Shown one piece after another: positions 50,401 to 61,200 of a DNA stretch of 64,000 bases. Within the stretch, counting starts at the first letter, position 1. Every line of letters begins with the position of its first letter. Position numbers and translations under genes: made by a program. The stretch comes from Gordionus sp. m RMFG-2023. Lineage: Eukaryota; Nematomorpha; Gordioida; Chordodea; Parachordodidae. Below the pieces are notes generated by a model. It did no database searches and had not been told where the DNA came from. It worked only from the letters and a program-made list of their open reading frames with translations. The stretch lies in contig NC_088776.1 of the NCBI RefSeq assembly GCF_954871325.1, positions 52,532,569-52,596,568 on the forward strand. Reading direction: 5' to 3'.

Positions 50401-52535
50401 GCCACTGAATCTTTATATACTATCAAATGCCCGAAAGAAAATATGGTATTAATAATACTTTAAAGAAAAGGCTCTAATATTAATATCTCAAATTTCGCTG
50501 AGTATAAATTGCGCACTGCGCAATAAAAAACGAATACAGGGGTTGCTATCCGGTCAAACTCCGTAAATCAGTGAAAATAAAATATAAAATAATTTAAATC
50601 CAAAATAAATGAAAGTTATACAGATTTAAATTTGGGAAATGGTATTTTTTTATGTCTGATTTGGGCTAGGGGTTAGTTGTTACATGAAATAATTCGGGGC
50701 TAGATTAATATACCAGCCGCAATTCTCGTAATGGAAATGATTTTAAATCACATATGCGTGTTGTCTTATATTTAACTCACTTTCCACATTTTTTATTAAT
50801 GCGTTTGTTTAAAATAGATACGTTTTCTTGGAATGATTGTAGGAAAAGAATAACGCGCATGCCTACTTCCAAGAATATCTCATATTGGTAAATGATTTAT
50901 ATTTTATGAAATGTCGTTAATTTTTTTTTATTTGGCAAATTACATAAGATTCTTAATATTAGCCTATATGTTTTAGATTAAATTATAAGGCTTTGGTGTA
51001 ATTCGGGAAGGGTGCGAAAACACCAATGGTAAAGGAGAGAGCATAATATGTTAGCTTTGATATCATATCAATGAGTTAAATAATTTTATTAAATCTTAAA
51101 GCTTGTTTTTTTAGCGGTAAATAAAAAAAAGACGAAAAACCATTATAAAAAAGTGTGCTCATAAAACCAGTTTTGATCGCTTCACTAATTGGTTTCATAA
51201 CAATATTAAATGTATGAGGAGTAGTGTTGTTAAACGGCTCATTTTGAGCCGATTTTTAAAAACGGCTAACTCAATATTGTAGATTGAAAAATATAGCCTA
51301 AGCCTTGAGATTTCGCCAATAGATGTCCAAACCTTTGTTCCTTCTACACACAAAATTTGAGTTAGATTATTCTGGATGAAATAGTGAGTTAGCCGTTTTT
51401 AAAAATCGGCTCAAAACGAGCCGTTTAACAACACTAATGAGGAGTTAATGACATTTCATTTTTAAATTGGGCGGTTTTATCAAATTTACAAAATCCTGAG
51501 ACTGCTGTAAATCAAACTTATGATTATAATCTTAAAAAAGTGACCACATTAGCGGATTGTTATCACCCTTGTAATTATTGTTATGTTTGACCAGAACCCG
51601 ATAGGTTATAAATAAATAACTTGGATGATAATTTCCATATTTGGAAACTTTAATACACTAAATTAATTGTGATTTGTGTAACATTTTTTTTTTTAAAAAA
51701 AAAATTATTTTTGTTAAATCAGGCATTACGTCAATATGAACGATGTTAAAATCGGTTTTATGAATATATTTTACGAGTCTCATTTACAAAAAACGCGATG
51801 GGATTCTCTAAATTTTGCCGACGGCTCATTAGATCTCAGTACTAATCCTCAAAATATTGTAAGACTTTAAGCTTATTATTTTTTAAAAAAATATATTCTA
51901 ACGAAAATATTATATATACCTTATAACTTTGTGTAGTTGGTTTTAAAATATTAGATTTTTTACTTTTATCCTTCATCTTATATCCAGTAAGTTAGTGGTT
52001 GTTGTTAAACGACTCGATTTTTAAAAATGGCTAACCCAATATTTTAACCAAAAAATGTTACGTTAACCTGAATTTTACTCGTGGGTGGGCAGAAAGGTAT
52101 GGACATCTATTAATGAAATCTCGATGCTTGCGTAATAATATTTTGGCGAAATCTTAATTTAAAATCAGTTAATTCGAGACGTTTAACAACATTTCCAGTA
52201 GCCTTCTTTTGAAGCTTTAAATTTCATATAAGGATTAGTCATTTTGTTTATCAGAATTAATAGAATTTTACTGTAAAAAACATAGGATTTATAAGAAACT
52301 CTGAAATTTTATTTTCTTATATTTCACGTACAAATTTTAAATAATAAAGCAATTATCTTCGGAATTATTTTCTCTGTGGACCATGTATGACTATCCCAAT
52401 GAAACATATCTCGATTTAGATATGCCCACTCCGCCATTTACGAAATACGCTTTAACGGAAAATTTATATCGAAATATGTCGCAAGAAATATCCATGTTGG
52501 AAGCTAAAATAAAATTAATCAAAAAATGTTTATGA
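32415..52535 (+). CDS. MTMR9: MTMR9-type inactive myotubularin, with a large low-complexity insertion
   Basis: Pseudophosphatase that in other animals binds and regulates active myotubularins acting on PI3P/PI(3,5)P2 (family knowledge). Exons: 32415-32518, 32559-32689, 32738-32866, 32909-33065, 33462-33563, 33747-33872, 34981-35083, 35180-35401, 38131-38943, 39087-39119, 39492-39979, 45123-45207, 50818-50887, 51723-51858, 52350-52535. Landmarks: end of the GRAM domain (CKNLKIIFLEF), LLRSAQPLIG, GKRGYIVDTRS, YPQWKK, WLSVLESCNWLSH, the active-site loop HGTNGTDAT (Cys and Arg of CX5R absent, as in MTMR9), QREWIWAGHPF, FLIFLDCVLQ, RQFPTSFEFN and a C-terminal coiled coil. All phases join except 35401 (phase 2) to 38131 (phase 1), so an exon or alternative donor is missing there. 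The first GRAM exon(s) were not found. About 480 residues rich in Ser, Asn and Asp are inserted between GHPF and FLDC. AATAAA lies at about 52628. Confidence 0.92.
35425..35643 (+). pseudogene. Possible DNA-transposon transposase fragment
   Basis: Open frame with KAAWDCSDQIPSYPSK followed by FDLLHIIYLGVFKSF, the latter reminiscent of the DxxHxxYLGVxK block of CACTA-like transposases. It enters in phase 0, so it does not join the MTMR9 exon that ends at 35401, and the 23 bases between them are too few for an intron. No termini are seen. Confidence 0.3.
36681..37370. mobile_element. 690-bp non-autonomous hAT-type element with internal minisatellite
   Basis: Ends TAGGGCTGTGGCGATAC and the inverse TATGGCTGTGCCAATCC. 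Flanks AATAATTT and AATAATAT match at 7 of 8. Subterminal ATATCGGATCG words occur at both ends. At 36810-37027 an unit of about 75-80 bases containing ATAGATTTATAGTATTTTA is repeated three times. It lies in an MTMR9 intron. Confidence 0.78.
37500..37748 (-). CDS. Unrecognised open frame, 82 codons, antisense in an MTMR9 intron
   Basis: The translation is of mixed composition and looks helical (YNKIGILAKLCQSSLSDIQH, then KFQLSERFEEDIRKYRI). It is less AT-driven than chance frames nearby. The family is not recognised; it could be an exon of a nested gene, a transposon fragment or chance. No neighbouring exon was found. Confidence 0.3.
   Translation of the reverse strand: MPNFNVCEEVGLKLYMLYNKIGILAKLCQSSLSDIQHLSGKFQLSERFEEDIRKYRIDKNLKDNLLIDTALNTNDILYFKFI
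38131..38943 (+). CDS. Large MTMR9 exon encoding the disordered insertion
   Basis: Enters in phase 1 after a pyrimidine-rich acceptor (CCTTTTCCAG) and stays open for 271 codons from EEATPLVPDKIQIGVITNTM through serine-rich, asparagine-rich and acidic stretches to a phase-1 donor (AAAG|GTCCAG, a weak donor). The 33-nt exon at 39087 and the exon at 39492 follow in matching phase, and the latter ends in the myotubularin motif FLDCVLQ, which ties this exon to the gene. It has mixed codon use and high complexity compared with the surrounding AT-rich introns, so it looks coding. Nothing in it was recognised as a folded domain. Confidence 0.78.
39087..39119 (+). CDS. 33-nt micro-exon of MTMR9
   Basis: Lies between CTACAG and GGTATA and adds eleven residues (NTRNWNSEKS plus split codons) in phase 1 to phase 1. 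The alternative phase-0 reading is excluded because it runs into TAA five codons into the next exon. Its length is divisible by three, so it could be skipped without a frameshift. Confidence 0.62.
40288..43494 (+). mobile_element. hAT element (hobo/Hermes-like), near full length, decayed transposase
   Basis: Ends CAGAGATCTGCAG and the inverse CCGAGACCTGCAG. The right subterminal block repeats GGGCCGGGCC and CCGGGCCGG words, echoed at the left. Transposase remnants run from about 40801 to 42540 on the plus strand: AASTDIWCDDHKKNSFITVN and VTDQGKNIIKAL (catalytic core words), then CCHILNTIL, and a C-terminal dimerisation block near 42400-42520. Several stops and frame changes break it. The duplication cannot be read in the AT-rich flank. 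It lies in the MTMR9 intron 39979-45123. Confidence 0.85.
43495..45122. other. MTMR9 intron segment with two unrecognised open frames
   Basis: A 31-codon frame at about 43886-43980 (MERKGYFSYNKLKREGYK) and a 98-codon frame at 44358-44654. Otherwise AT-rich, with an AAAAAGTGAGAATTTTTT duplication near 44690. Confidence 0.4.
44358..44654 (+). CDS. Unrecognised open frame, 98 codons
   Basis: Encodes a basic protein (LRKRGKFGDTQHFTLEDLAV, then FSQRWISDQFERYRLKCSIC). Codon use is richer in G and C than its surroundings, which argues for a coding past. It has a single CxxC, no recognised family and no matching neighbour. It sits in the sense orientation inside an MTMR9 intron, and its frame ends at TAG before the next MTMR9 exon. 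It may be a transposon remnant. Confidence 0.35.
   Translation: MFVKKTIMDNKNVLWRMLHVSDLSEAKNNLLRKRGKFGDTQHFTLEDLAVRNRKLSDFLKIYSFSQRWISDQFERYRLKCSICHSTQPQKTLNFGSAI
45357..48530 (-). mobile_element. Mutator-like (MULE) remnant, interrupted by a hAT element
   Basis: Subterminal words TTAAATTTTTGGGCAGT occur inverted at both sides (near 45420 and 48450). On the minus strand at about 48310-48120 a MULE transposase piece is readable: FVKYFEMEWLDLNNTWYED, then ASNNALEASNRVIKDENTLR and ERLPLS. The remainder is lost or displaced by the hAT at 45977. Boundaries are approximate. It lies in the MTMR9 intron 45207-50818. Confidence 0.55.
45977..48119 (-). mobile_element. Fold-back hAT: one full arm plus an inverted copy of its 3' half
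   Basis: Starts CAGGGATCCAAACCTAACG with GGTTCG/CGAACC subterminal words. The minus-strand transposase begins at 47337 (MEDSDYHNQMFENDEEEQ, then IRCASHTLELVINHAL) and ends near 46270 with SVEGCFSTIKFIL. The stretch 47347-48115 repeats 46740-46090 in inverted orientation, with about 130 bases missing from the left arm, so the C-terminal motif appears again on the plus strand near 47850. No matching right-hand CAGGG end was found. Confidence 0.7.
48844..50407 (+). mobile_element. Family A hAT element, 1,564 bp, with exact 8-bp duplication
   Basis: Ends CAGGCGCGTAACCAATGGGG and the inverse CAGTGGCGTATCCAGGATTT. Exact duplication AATCTTTA (48836-48843 and 50408-50415). Transposase remnants on the plus strand are at 49408-49632 and 49730-49981, the latter with FYILACLPITTCTNERTFSN and LALLNIHRDF. 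The N-terminal half is largely absent. It lies in the MTMR9 intron 45207-50818 and is the undisrupted reference for 25137-31606. Confidence 0.9.
51222..51436. mobile_element. 215-bp hAT-type MITE (TAGTGTTGTTAAA family), copy 2
   Basis: Exact duplication ATGAGGAG (51214-51221 and 51437-51444). Near-perfect inverted ends start TAGTGTTGTTAAACGGCTC and continue as ATTTTTAAAAACGGCTAACTC. It is the best preserved of three copies and lies in the MTMR9 intron 50887-51723. Confidence 0.9.
51991..52193. mobile_element. 203-bp hAT-type MITE (TAGTGTTGTTAAA family), copy 3
   Basis: Flanks TCCAGTAA and TCCAGTAG match at 7 of 8. Ends contain GTTGTTGTTAAACGACTC and the inverse of GAGACGTTTAACAACA. It lies in the last MTMR9 intron. 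Confidence 0.8.
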
Positions 52536-52627
52536 TTTTTTTTATAAAATGATTATATTTTATATTATTTATTAAATATTATTATATAAATTATTAACAT
52601 TAATTATATTTATTATTGAATATAAAA

Positions 52628-52633
52628 AATAAA
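52628..52633 (+). promoter_or_regulatory. MTMR9: Probable poly(A) signal of MTMR9 (AATAAA)
   Basis: AATAAA about 93 bases after the stop codon, in an AT-rich 3' stretch; there are other partial matches nearby. Confidence 0.45.
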
Positions 52634-52639
52634 GAAATT

Positions 52640-53299
52640 TATTTGTAATAATAATATTCTTTTCTCATTATTTTACATAAATATTTTCAAAATATAATAA
52701 TGGACTTTTAAAATTAAATGATTTCCATTTATACATATTTAAGATTAATCATTAATTTTAGTGGAGAAGGGGAAATCATCTATGTCTTAATAGGAGGAGG
52801 TAGAAACGGCTATATTATGAATTCTGAGACACCGGTAGTGATAGCTAGGCACTTTGAGTGCTCAGAACTCCTTATTTAATTTTTTTAAAACAAACAAATA
52901 ATATGTAAAATTTATAATGATTACACGATGCGATGTACCTATTATTTGCTTGCTTTTGATAGATATTTAGCGATACTTGCTTAATAAGGCCTATTACATT
53001 TCCTGTTGCATGATAGATAATTTGATAATAATTTAAAGTCCCTTTTCATCTCCATTTCTAAAATTCGGCCAAATAAGGTCCAATTTTAGTGATTCTCCAA
53101 TCTAAAAATTTTTTATTTAAAATAGTCATCTTCTGGTGACGGCCATGAATCTTTAGATAGTTTAAAATATACCCTAATATTTCAAAGTGGTTTTATGTTT
53201 AAACAAAAGTGCCCAAGATTGTTGTTTTATGGCTCTTTTGGCTAATTAGTTTGATTGAAACCACAGGTATAAATATATTGTCGACTAGATGTGAACATT
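52640..53299. other. Intergenic DNA, nothing recognised
   Basis: AT-rich, with no repeat ends or coding frame that could be supported. Confidence 0.5.
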
Positions 53300-54980
53300 T
53301 TAGGAATTTATTTTTCCGCTATACCTAGTGGGTGGTAATTATTATTTGATGTGAACAAAATGCTTATACACGTGAAATCTCATTACATGTGTTTCCCTAT
53401 ACCAAGGATTACCCAACAGGCCGCGAATTATTAATAACAGAAATATCCCATGGTTAAAGTTGTGAAGGAACATTTGCTATGAATAATGAATCGTGTATTA
53501 TTTTATTTGCCATACATATTTATATTTATTCACGAGACAATGGAGTGGACATCTAGCTTTAGAAAATCAACCATTGTCCCACATCTTCACAGTTGTAGAT
53601 TTTAGATGTGTCTAAGTCAAGCCTGGTAACCAAAGTATATCTAAATTCCTTATTTGTCAAGATCTTTATTTACATTGTATACGCTTAACCATTCGTGACC
53701 TGATTTATCCATTACCAATGAACGAATACCTGTGCTCTGATTTGTGTCATTGCTCTACAGTAGATGATAGACGGAGACACGATTACAGTATACGAATTCT
53801 TGTGTAAATTAGTACATGGATAAATGGCGCCAAAGGACATGCTAGCAGACCAGCTTAACAAAACATTGTTTAACATGATTCTAATTAATTTAAGAATTCC
53901 ATTTTGTTTTTTAATAATGGTGAAATAAAAGGATCTTAGGAAATGGGTAATGGTGATCGTAAGCCTAGTTCCGTCAGATTTTGATGGTAGAGTAGTTTAC
54001 AACCAACCATTTTGGTATATTCTCCAATATCGATTTAAATTTTTGTTCATATTCTAGAAGTATAGATGGAAATAAATAGGCGACTGCTGAAGCAGAATTG
54101 TATATTGGGAATGTTAAATTTTTTTTAATTTAACAAAATGTCTGACGGGAAAATAAATACTTGAGAATATAATCTTTTGAATTAATCATATTGTTTTCCA
54201 AAAATGTATGGATACCTGAAGATCTTATTAGAACTGTGATTTTTTCTTTAATCAGTGATTAAAATCAATAATTGGGAAAGAAAATTTTTTAGTCGAGTAA
54301 ATTTCACATTTTTTATAATTTAAGGACAAATTTAGCAATTTAAAATGATGATATCTACAACTTTATTATTTAACTGATAGGACCGATAATGTGCCATCAT
54401 CCAAATACCAAACATTGAGATCGAGATTATGGTTTATATATTTCGAATGATGTTGTTTATAGAAAAGCCGATTAAAGGCGGACCAAGTGGATCTCCTTGT
54501 ATTCCTTGTGCTGAAATAATAATTTGATTTCCATATTTTAATGTAGTAAAGGTACAGTAGCTTGACTGGATATAGTTAAAATAATATAGGAAAACCTCGA
54601 AGACTCTTTGAAAAGATAGGAATTAAAGGATTAGGTAAACCTATATTACCTATCATGTTGCAGAGGTCAGCCTACCCTGCAATCGGATTAGAGAGCAAGA
54701 ATTTTCGATATATATAAGCTGAGCTAGAGCGGCGTGATTACAGCCAATCTTCCTGCAGAGTTTAATAATAATGAATAAATTACTTCGGAACTTCGTCTAA
54801 AGTTAATTTGATCAATAATGTCTTTAATAAAGAGAAAGGATTGTTATTAACATTAGCTGGATGTTTGGAAAGCAGTTCATTAAAAATTTGGCCTGTGTCA
54901 GGTGAAATTTGTTTTAAAAAACATTTTAAAGCACTTTTGCCTATGAAATTATTAATTTTTTTTAAATATAATTTTAGATA
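53300..54980 (-). mobile_element. Reverse-transcriptase fossil
   Basis: On the minus strand between about 54560 and 54360 the reverse-transcriptase words ISAQGIQGDPLGPPLIGFSI and NVWYLDDGTLSVLS are readable. Upstream (54960-54830) is a weaker match around FNELLSKHPANVNN. It is broken in many places and looks old. The clade was not settled; non-LTR is most likely. The extent towards 53300 is a guess from sporadic protein-like stretches. Confidence 0.55.
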
Positions 54981-55046
54981 AAGATTCTTCTGAAAATTGT
55001 TTTTTACTATTTATAATAAATTATTTATTACCCACATTAAAAAACA

Positions 55047-55338
55047 TAGGCGTATCCAGGATTTTATTATTGGAGGAGGGGGCACATTTAGGGCGTATAT
55101 TTTATTGCAGATCTTTAGGTAAAAATTTTGGGGTTTCACCTTTATTTTTTTATAAAAATGTTTCATTCTAAAAATTTTGAATTATAAGTCGTTATTTTAA
55201 AAGGATTTTATTTGCGAATTTTTCTTCATAGGATATTTTTGTGTGGGGTTTGTAGGGGTAAAATCTTTATTAGCTTAAAAGGATACACGGGAATAGACAA
55301 ATTTACGATTGGGAATGGGGGGTTCAGATACACGCCAG
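55047..55338. mobile_element. Short non-autonomous family A hAT derivative
   Basis: Starts ATAGGCGTATCCAGGATTTT, then a G-rich block. It ends with the TTAGCTTAAAAGGATACACG core, a G-rich block and ACACGCCAG, matching both ends of the family A elements with the middle removed. The target duplication is not clear. Confidence 0.65.
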
Positions 55339-58225
55339 CTAATAAATTCCTTATATTTTACTTAAAAATAGATAAGCAACGTATTCCTATTGTGTATTAA
55401 TAAATTATCATTTATAATAAAATATTAACTATACAATATTACCGTCATTGTAGGGGGGGCACGGGTGCTCGAGCCCCCTGAATAGCCCATTGAAGCAAAA
55501 AAATTTTTTTTAATGGCTCCCTAAAATCCCCTTGAATTAAAATAAATTTTGACAGCCCCCTGAATGATTTAATTTATAATTCTATTAAGTATTATATATA
55601 ATTTTTTAATTTTATCATTTAAAAATTAATAAGATTATCTAAATTTTTATTAAAAAAATGCTATTTTAATAATAAATTAGATCATATTAATACATATAAA
55701 TTAAATTTCCTCTATGCCATTTACAATCATATTCTGAAACACTTGAATTTTAATCAATTTTTATTTAAATTAATTATTAAATAATCCACCCTTAATTAAA
55801 TAAATATAATCATTTATTGATTGAAAATTAACAAATTTAATATTGTAATTTACAGGGTTCAAAATCACTAATTAACTATACTATTTAACTCCCATTTCTA
55901 TGACTAAAAATGTGGAATACTATATGTCATAAATGATTAAAACACAGAGCATAATATATTCTTCAATTTACTTTTAATATATATTTGTAAATTCATTTAT
56001 GAGTGAAATTATATTAAGAATATCATATATTTATATAAAACTTAATGAATAATATAAAAATGGAATAGAATAAAATGTGTGATTGTATTGAATAAGTTAC
56101 GGAGGAATTCACAATATGAAATTATAGTCTTGAATATTAAAATTGGAACGATTATGGTAATTTACAATATATTTTTATATATTAAAAAAGAAAAACAAGT
56201 ATCCATCATAAAAGAAAAAAAACAAGTAATCACAAAATGAAAATATATATTAATTTATATATATATTTTGTTGCCTTATACAAATAAATTTTACTGGACT
56301 TTAAATATAAATTATTTAAGTATTTAAATATATAATAGTTTAACTGAACTTTAAATATAAATTATTTAAATATTTAAATATTTAAATATATAATAGCGCA
56401 TATGCAACAAAACTATATCGCAATTTTAAAATAATACTTTGAACGTTAAAAGTAAAACATATATACATAATTTAAAAATATATATTAAAAATATCATGTA
56501 AACTATTTGTAAATTAAAATCTATATAAAAAAAACTGTATAATAAAAAAAATAATTAGTGTAGTAAATTGTATGTTGGGTGGGAGGAGGTGAAGAAATAG
56601 AGCCGTGGATGGCAATATTATATTTTCCCGCACTTTAATAAACTAATCATAGAATGGACAAAAATTATTCGATCAATTGTCTAACTTTCATAGGCACTGA
56701 AATTATCTATATAAATCAACTCCAAATATTGGGCGCCATCGATCTCTCTTTCTTAACATTTAAATTTTTCTCTTTCTTGCTTCTTGGCAATGTCTTATAC
56801 AACTTGTTATTAATATTATGTATTTATATATTTTAGAGCTTAATATAATTTTTAATTTGGTTATTGTGAAGTTATTAGGTTATCCCGCCCTGAATTTTTC
56901 CCCCCTTATTATTGTAATCATTTCCTTTTCCATAGTCTTCTATTAAATAAAAATTTTGTAAAGGTTTACTTTATTTTTTATACGCTTAGCTGTATTTTAT
57001 TTTCCCTTCAATTTTTTAAATCCTTTCTATTATAATGTCCATGTCAACTCGTTTTCCAAATGTGCACAGAGATATGGAGGTAATTTTTTTTTTTTTTTTC
57101 CTATACAGTTTTAAATTTTATTTGTTTTTCTGTATTAAACCATCTTTATCTTTATCTTTTTCACTTTTTATTTTTTTTTTCTCTTTTTCTCTCTAAGTTT
57201 TTTAGGTGACCTCATCTTCCAACATTTTGGTCTTTTTATATTAAATCTCGGATCCCAGTAAACACTCCGGATAAAAGGTTATTATCTCGCTTATTTATTT
57301 TTCTCTCCATAATTTTTTCTTTTTGTCACTTTCACCCAAATTTATTTTATAAAAGATTTAATTTTCTTAAGATATATAGGTAAACGGAGTGCATTGCCCT
57401 CCCCTTTTACAATATCGTCAATTATCTTTTGAACACATTTTTCTAAAAATATGGTTATTAATGATAGAAACATTGTCAGAAGATGCTAGGAAAACAATTA
57501 TAGTTAGCAATTTTAAATATCTTGACGTGAAAAATTATATTTAAACAAATATTAATTTCCTTTGATCTCTGAAAGTAACACTATTATATTTTCCTTCCTG
57601 ATTTTTAATTTTTCTAATATCTCTCCGGAACTCCTATTTTATTCTTTATTATCCTACACTCTCCGAATAAAAAGATAAAATATTAATAAAAAAATAAATA
57701 AATAAATTAGAAAAATTAATTACAATCAACATGATAGGGAGAAGGAAAAGTAAAACTCACAAAAAACTCTTTCGCCTACAAAAAATATATATATCTCAAT
57801 ACATTACTTAAAAAAGCAGACATATTTCTCAATTAAATCATTACCGTATAATTTTTGTTCTAATAACCCGTGCACATTCTTAATTCTTATAAGGCGAACT
57901 CTGTAAGTTAAAGGTAACTATATCAATGATAATTAACTTATATAATTTCTTAAGTTTATGGACCTTAAATATATAGAAATTGTTAATATAAATCTACGTA
58001 TTGTGTACCACTTAGGTTAAGGATAAATTTTACACTTGTACAAATTTTTAAGCAGATTGACTCTAACAATGTTACGCCATATTATATAACATTTATACTA
58101 TTCGAATAAGATTGAGTATCTTAAATCCCATGGCGTGGATAAACTTTATAACTTAACCATAATTTACAATTATACTTCTATATTGATCATAATTTCTTAT
58201 ACTCATTTCCCTCCTTCCTGGTGTA
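55339..58225. other. Intergenic DNA with one hAT-like scrap and local duplications
   Basis: At 55450-55560 there is a C/G-rich block (GAGCCCCCTGAATAGCCC) like hAT subterminal sequence. At 56297-56400 an AT-rich unit of about 50 bases is duplicated. At 57038-57080 an ATG-led stretch (MSMSTRFPNVHRDME) ends at a possible donor GTAATT and could be a first exon, but no continuation was recognised. Confidence 0.4.
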
Positions 58226-58264
58226 GAATCGCACGATAATCATAGAAATGTTTTTTTATATACA

Positions 58265-61200
58265 ATGAAAGACCATAGTATTAGGATGATTTCCTTAAAT
58301 ATAAGATCGCTAAGTGACAAACTCACAATTCTTAGGCAAACTATAAACGATCAACGATACGACATCCTCCTTCTACAAGAAACTCACTTGAAAGAAACGG
58401 AGGTAAGAAATCTCTTAGAATACACCTTATACTGCAGCTCGAATGCTGAACATGTTTGGGCAGGTGTAGCAATCTTAATCCATAACAAACTAATTAAATA
58501 TGTAAGCTTTAATCCAATTTCCAGTCGCATTTGCTGTCTTACCTTAAATATTGGTTACTAGATAATTCACCTGTTCAATATTTATTCACCACATAATAAT
58601 AAAGTTTTTTACATAGAGCTGGAAAATATCTTAAAAGAACTACCTCATCGAGATAGTATCATATTAGCTGGCGATTTCAATGCCTCGGTTGGGAAGCCTA
58701 ACAATTCTACCTGCCTCGGGAACGCCACTCTAGTACAAAGTACGAACACTAATGGCAAAAAACTAATAGAAATTGTGAACACTTCCATTTGAAAATAGGA
58801 AATACCTTCTTCAATCATCCTAACCATCACACCATGACCTACAAAAGCCCATCTTTTGGCACTACCTCACAAATTGATTTCTTTGTAATTTCCAACAATA
58901 TATTTAAGTGGGTGAAGGACATAAGTCATCAGCAAACTGAACTTCACCTTATTTACGGACCATTACCCACTAGGATGCGAGCTAAGGATAAAAAATACCA
59001 TTTTTCCAAACCGAAATCAACATAGCCACCTTAACTCTACACACTTCATAATGAGGAAAGACTTGGCACAGCTGAATGATCCGGTTATAAAGGAAGAGTT
59101 CATCACCAATCTAACAACATGGAGAAACACCCAAAATGGCATGATCAATCCTAATATAACTTGGAAGGATATGAAACTAAGTTTATCAAGCTGTATGAAT
59201 TCATGCTTAAGACCACGAATTAAGCGTAAAGAATGGCTATCCCCTTCAACAATACAGATAATTAAAAACTTAACAACAAATATCTCCTATAACCAATATA
59301 CTAAACACCACAGAAGGTACATAACTCACTGCATAAGAACAGATAAAAGATATTTTATTGCCAACTTATCTAGATCCATACAATATAGCTTTGACAACAA
59401 TAATATTTACAAGACTTTCCAATCTCTTAAGTTACTCACTACCTTTAAATCCAATCCTCTACCAAGATTACACATTGAAAATAATAAAATTATAACGGAC
59501 CCCAGGGAACAATTAGCGATATGGACAGACCATTACATGAACCTTTACAGAACAAGGTGGCCTAAACCATTATGTGACTATCTTTTCCAACCACCTAATC
59601 GGAACCTGAACAGAATAGATATAATCAATGCCATTAAAAGACTAAAAACCCATAAAGCAGCCGGAATCGATGGGATTTTTGCGGAACTTTGGAAGATAGA
59701 TGCTGATTTAAGTGCTAGTCTACTGCTTCCCCTCTTTAATGAGATATGGAATACTGGCAATTTCCCAGAGGAATGGATGACATCGATAATACTTAATTTC
59801 CCTAAAAATAAGAACCCGACTAGCCTGAAGGACTACAGAGGAATTGCACTGATCCCAGTTACCCTAAAAATGTTCACGTATATTATAGCCGCCAGGATTA
59901 AACCAATCATCGATGGAAACCTCTCAAACGCCATCACATCATATAGGAAGGGCAGGAACACGACGGAACTAACCATGGCGCTTAAGGTTATTTTGGAGAA
60001 AGCTAGAATGCATAAGTCCCCAATATTTGCCCTAATGATTGATCTAAGTCAAGCCTTTGACTCCATCATACAGCATAAGATCTGGCCCTTACTGGAGGAC
60101 ATAGGAATAGATAAACATCTGATTTCGCTTATAAAAATAATATACGATAATCATAACGTGATACCACAACATCTGAACTTAAAATCACAACCATTTAAGG
60201 CCAACAGAGGACTGAAACAAGGATGCATTTTATCACCTATGCTATTTAATGTAATAATGAACGATATTCTGAATAAATCCTTCAAACAAGAACATGCTCT
60301 TAACCCTCGATATCTGAATCAACAATATGATAATAACATACACAACTCTCTAAATTTTCTATGCTATGCCGATGATGTATGCATATTAGCTAACTCTGAG
60401 TACAAATTAAGAAACTTGCTGTCATTGTTTGTCAAAAATTGCTTTGGATACGGACTGAAAGTCAACTACTCAAAGACAAAGTTAATTGTATCCAATATCC
60501 CTCTATATAACAGCGACCCCTTTAACTTTGAGGATAATGTGGTGGATACGGTCTCGGATTTTAAGTACCTAGGAACCAGAATAATGTCATTAGGCACCAC
60601 CATTTTGGATACTAAGTCGAGGACCAACAAGGCCAGATCCCGATATCATCAGCTAACTAAATTATGGTCGTCCAACCAGATATCTACGAACCTAAAAATA
60701 AGACTCTTTAAATCCCTAAATCTACCCATCTTAAAATACGGGTTGGAAACATGGCAGGACACTAAAAGCAACATCAACACATCCCAGACCTTCATAAACA
60801 AGTGCTTAAGAAGAATCACTAAGACTTACTATCCATACAACACACCAAACACAACTCTCTGGAACAGGTGCGACATCCTACCTATCAAAAGACTCATTCC
60901 TTTGAGGAGATTAGAATTACTCGGCCACTGCTTAAGACATTCACGAGATAATATGATATTTTCGTCCATGGAGTGGACCCCGAATTATGGAAGGCGAAGA
61001 ATCCCCAAATACTACTGGCTGGCAAAATGTCTGAAGGACATGGACTTGATCAATCTTACGTTTATAGATTTTCTTGCACTCAGCAAAAACAAGAAACATT
61101 TAAAGGAACATCTGCAATACATGCTTAAATATGGTTTAAACTAGAGCAGGAATATTGGACGTATCAGACTATTTCCACTGCCTTATTTCCAATCTCTTAT

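Noticed and set aside
50761-52535. Separate small gene in this interval
   Set aside because: Exons 50818, 51723 and 52350 match the C-terminal part of MTMR9 and join its upstream exons in phase through 45123-45207.
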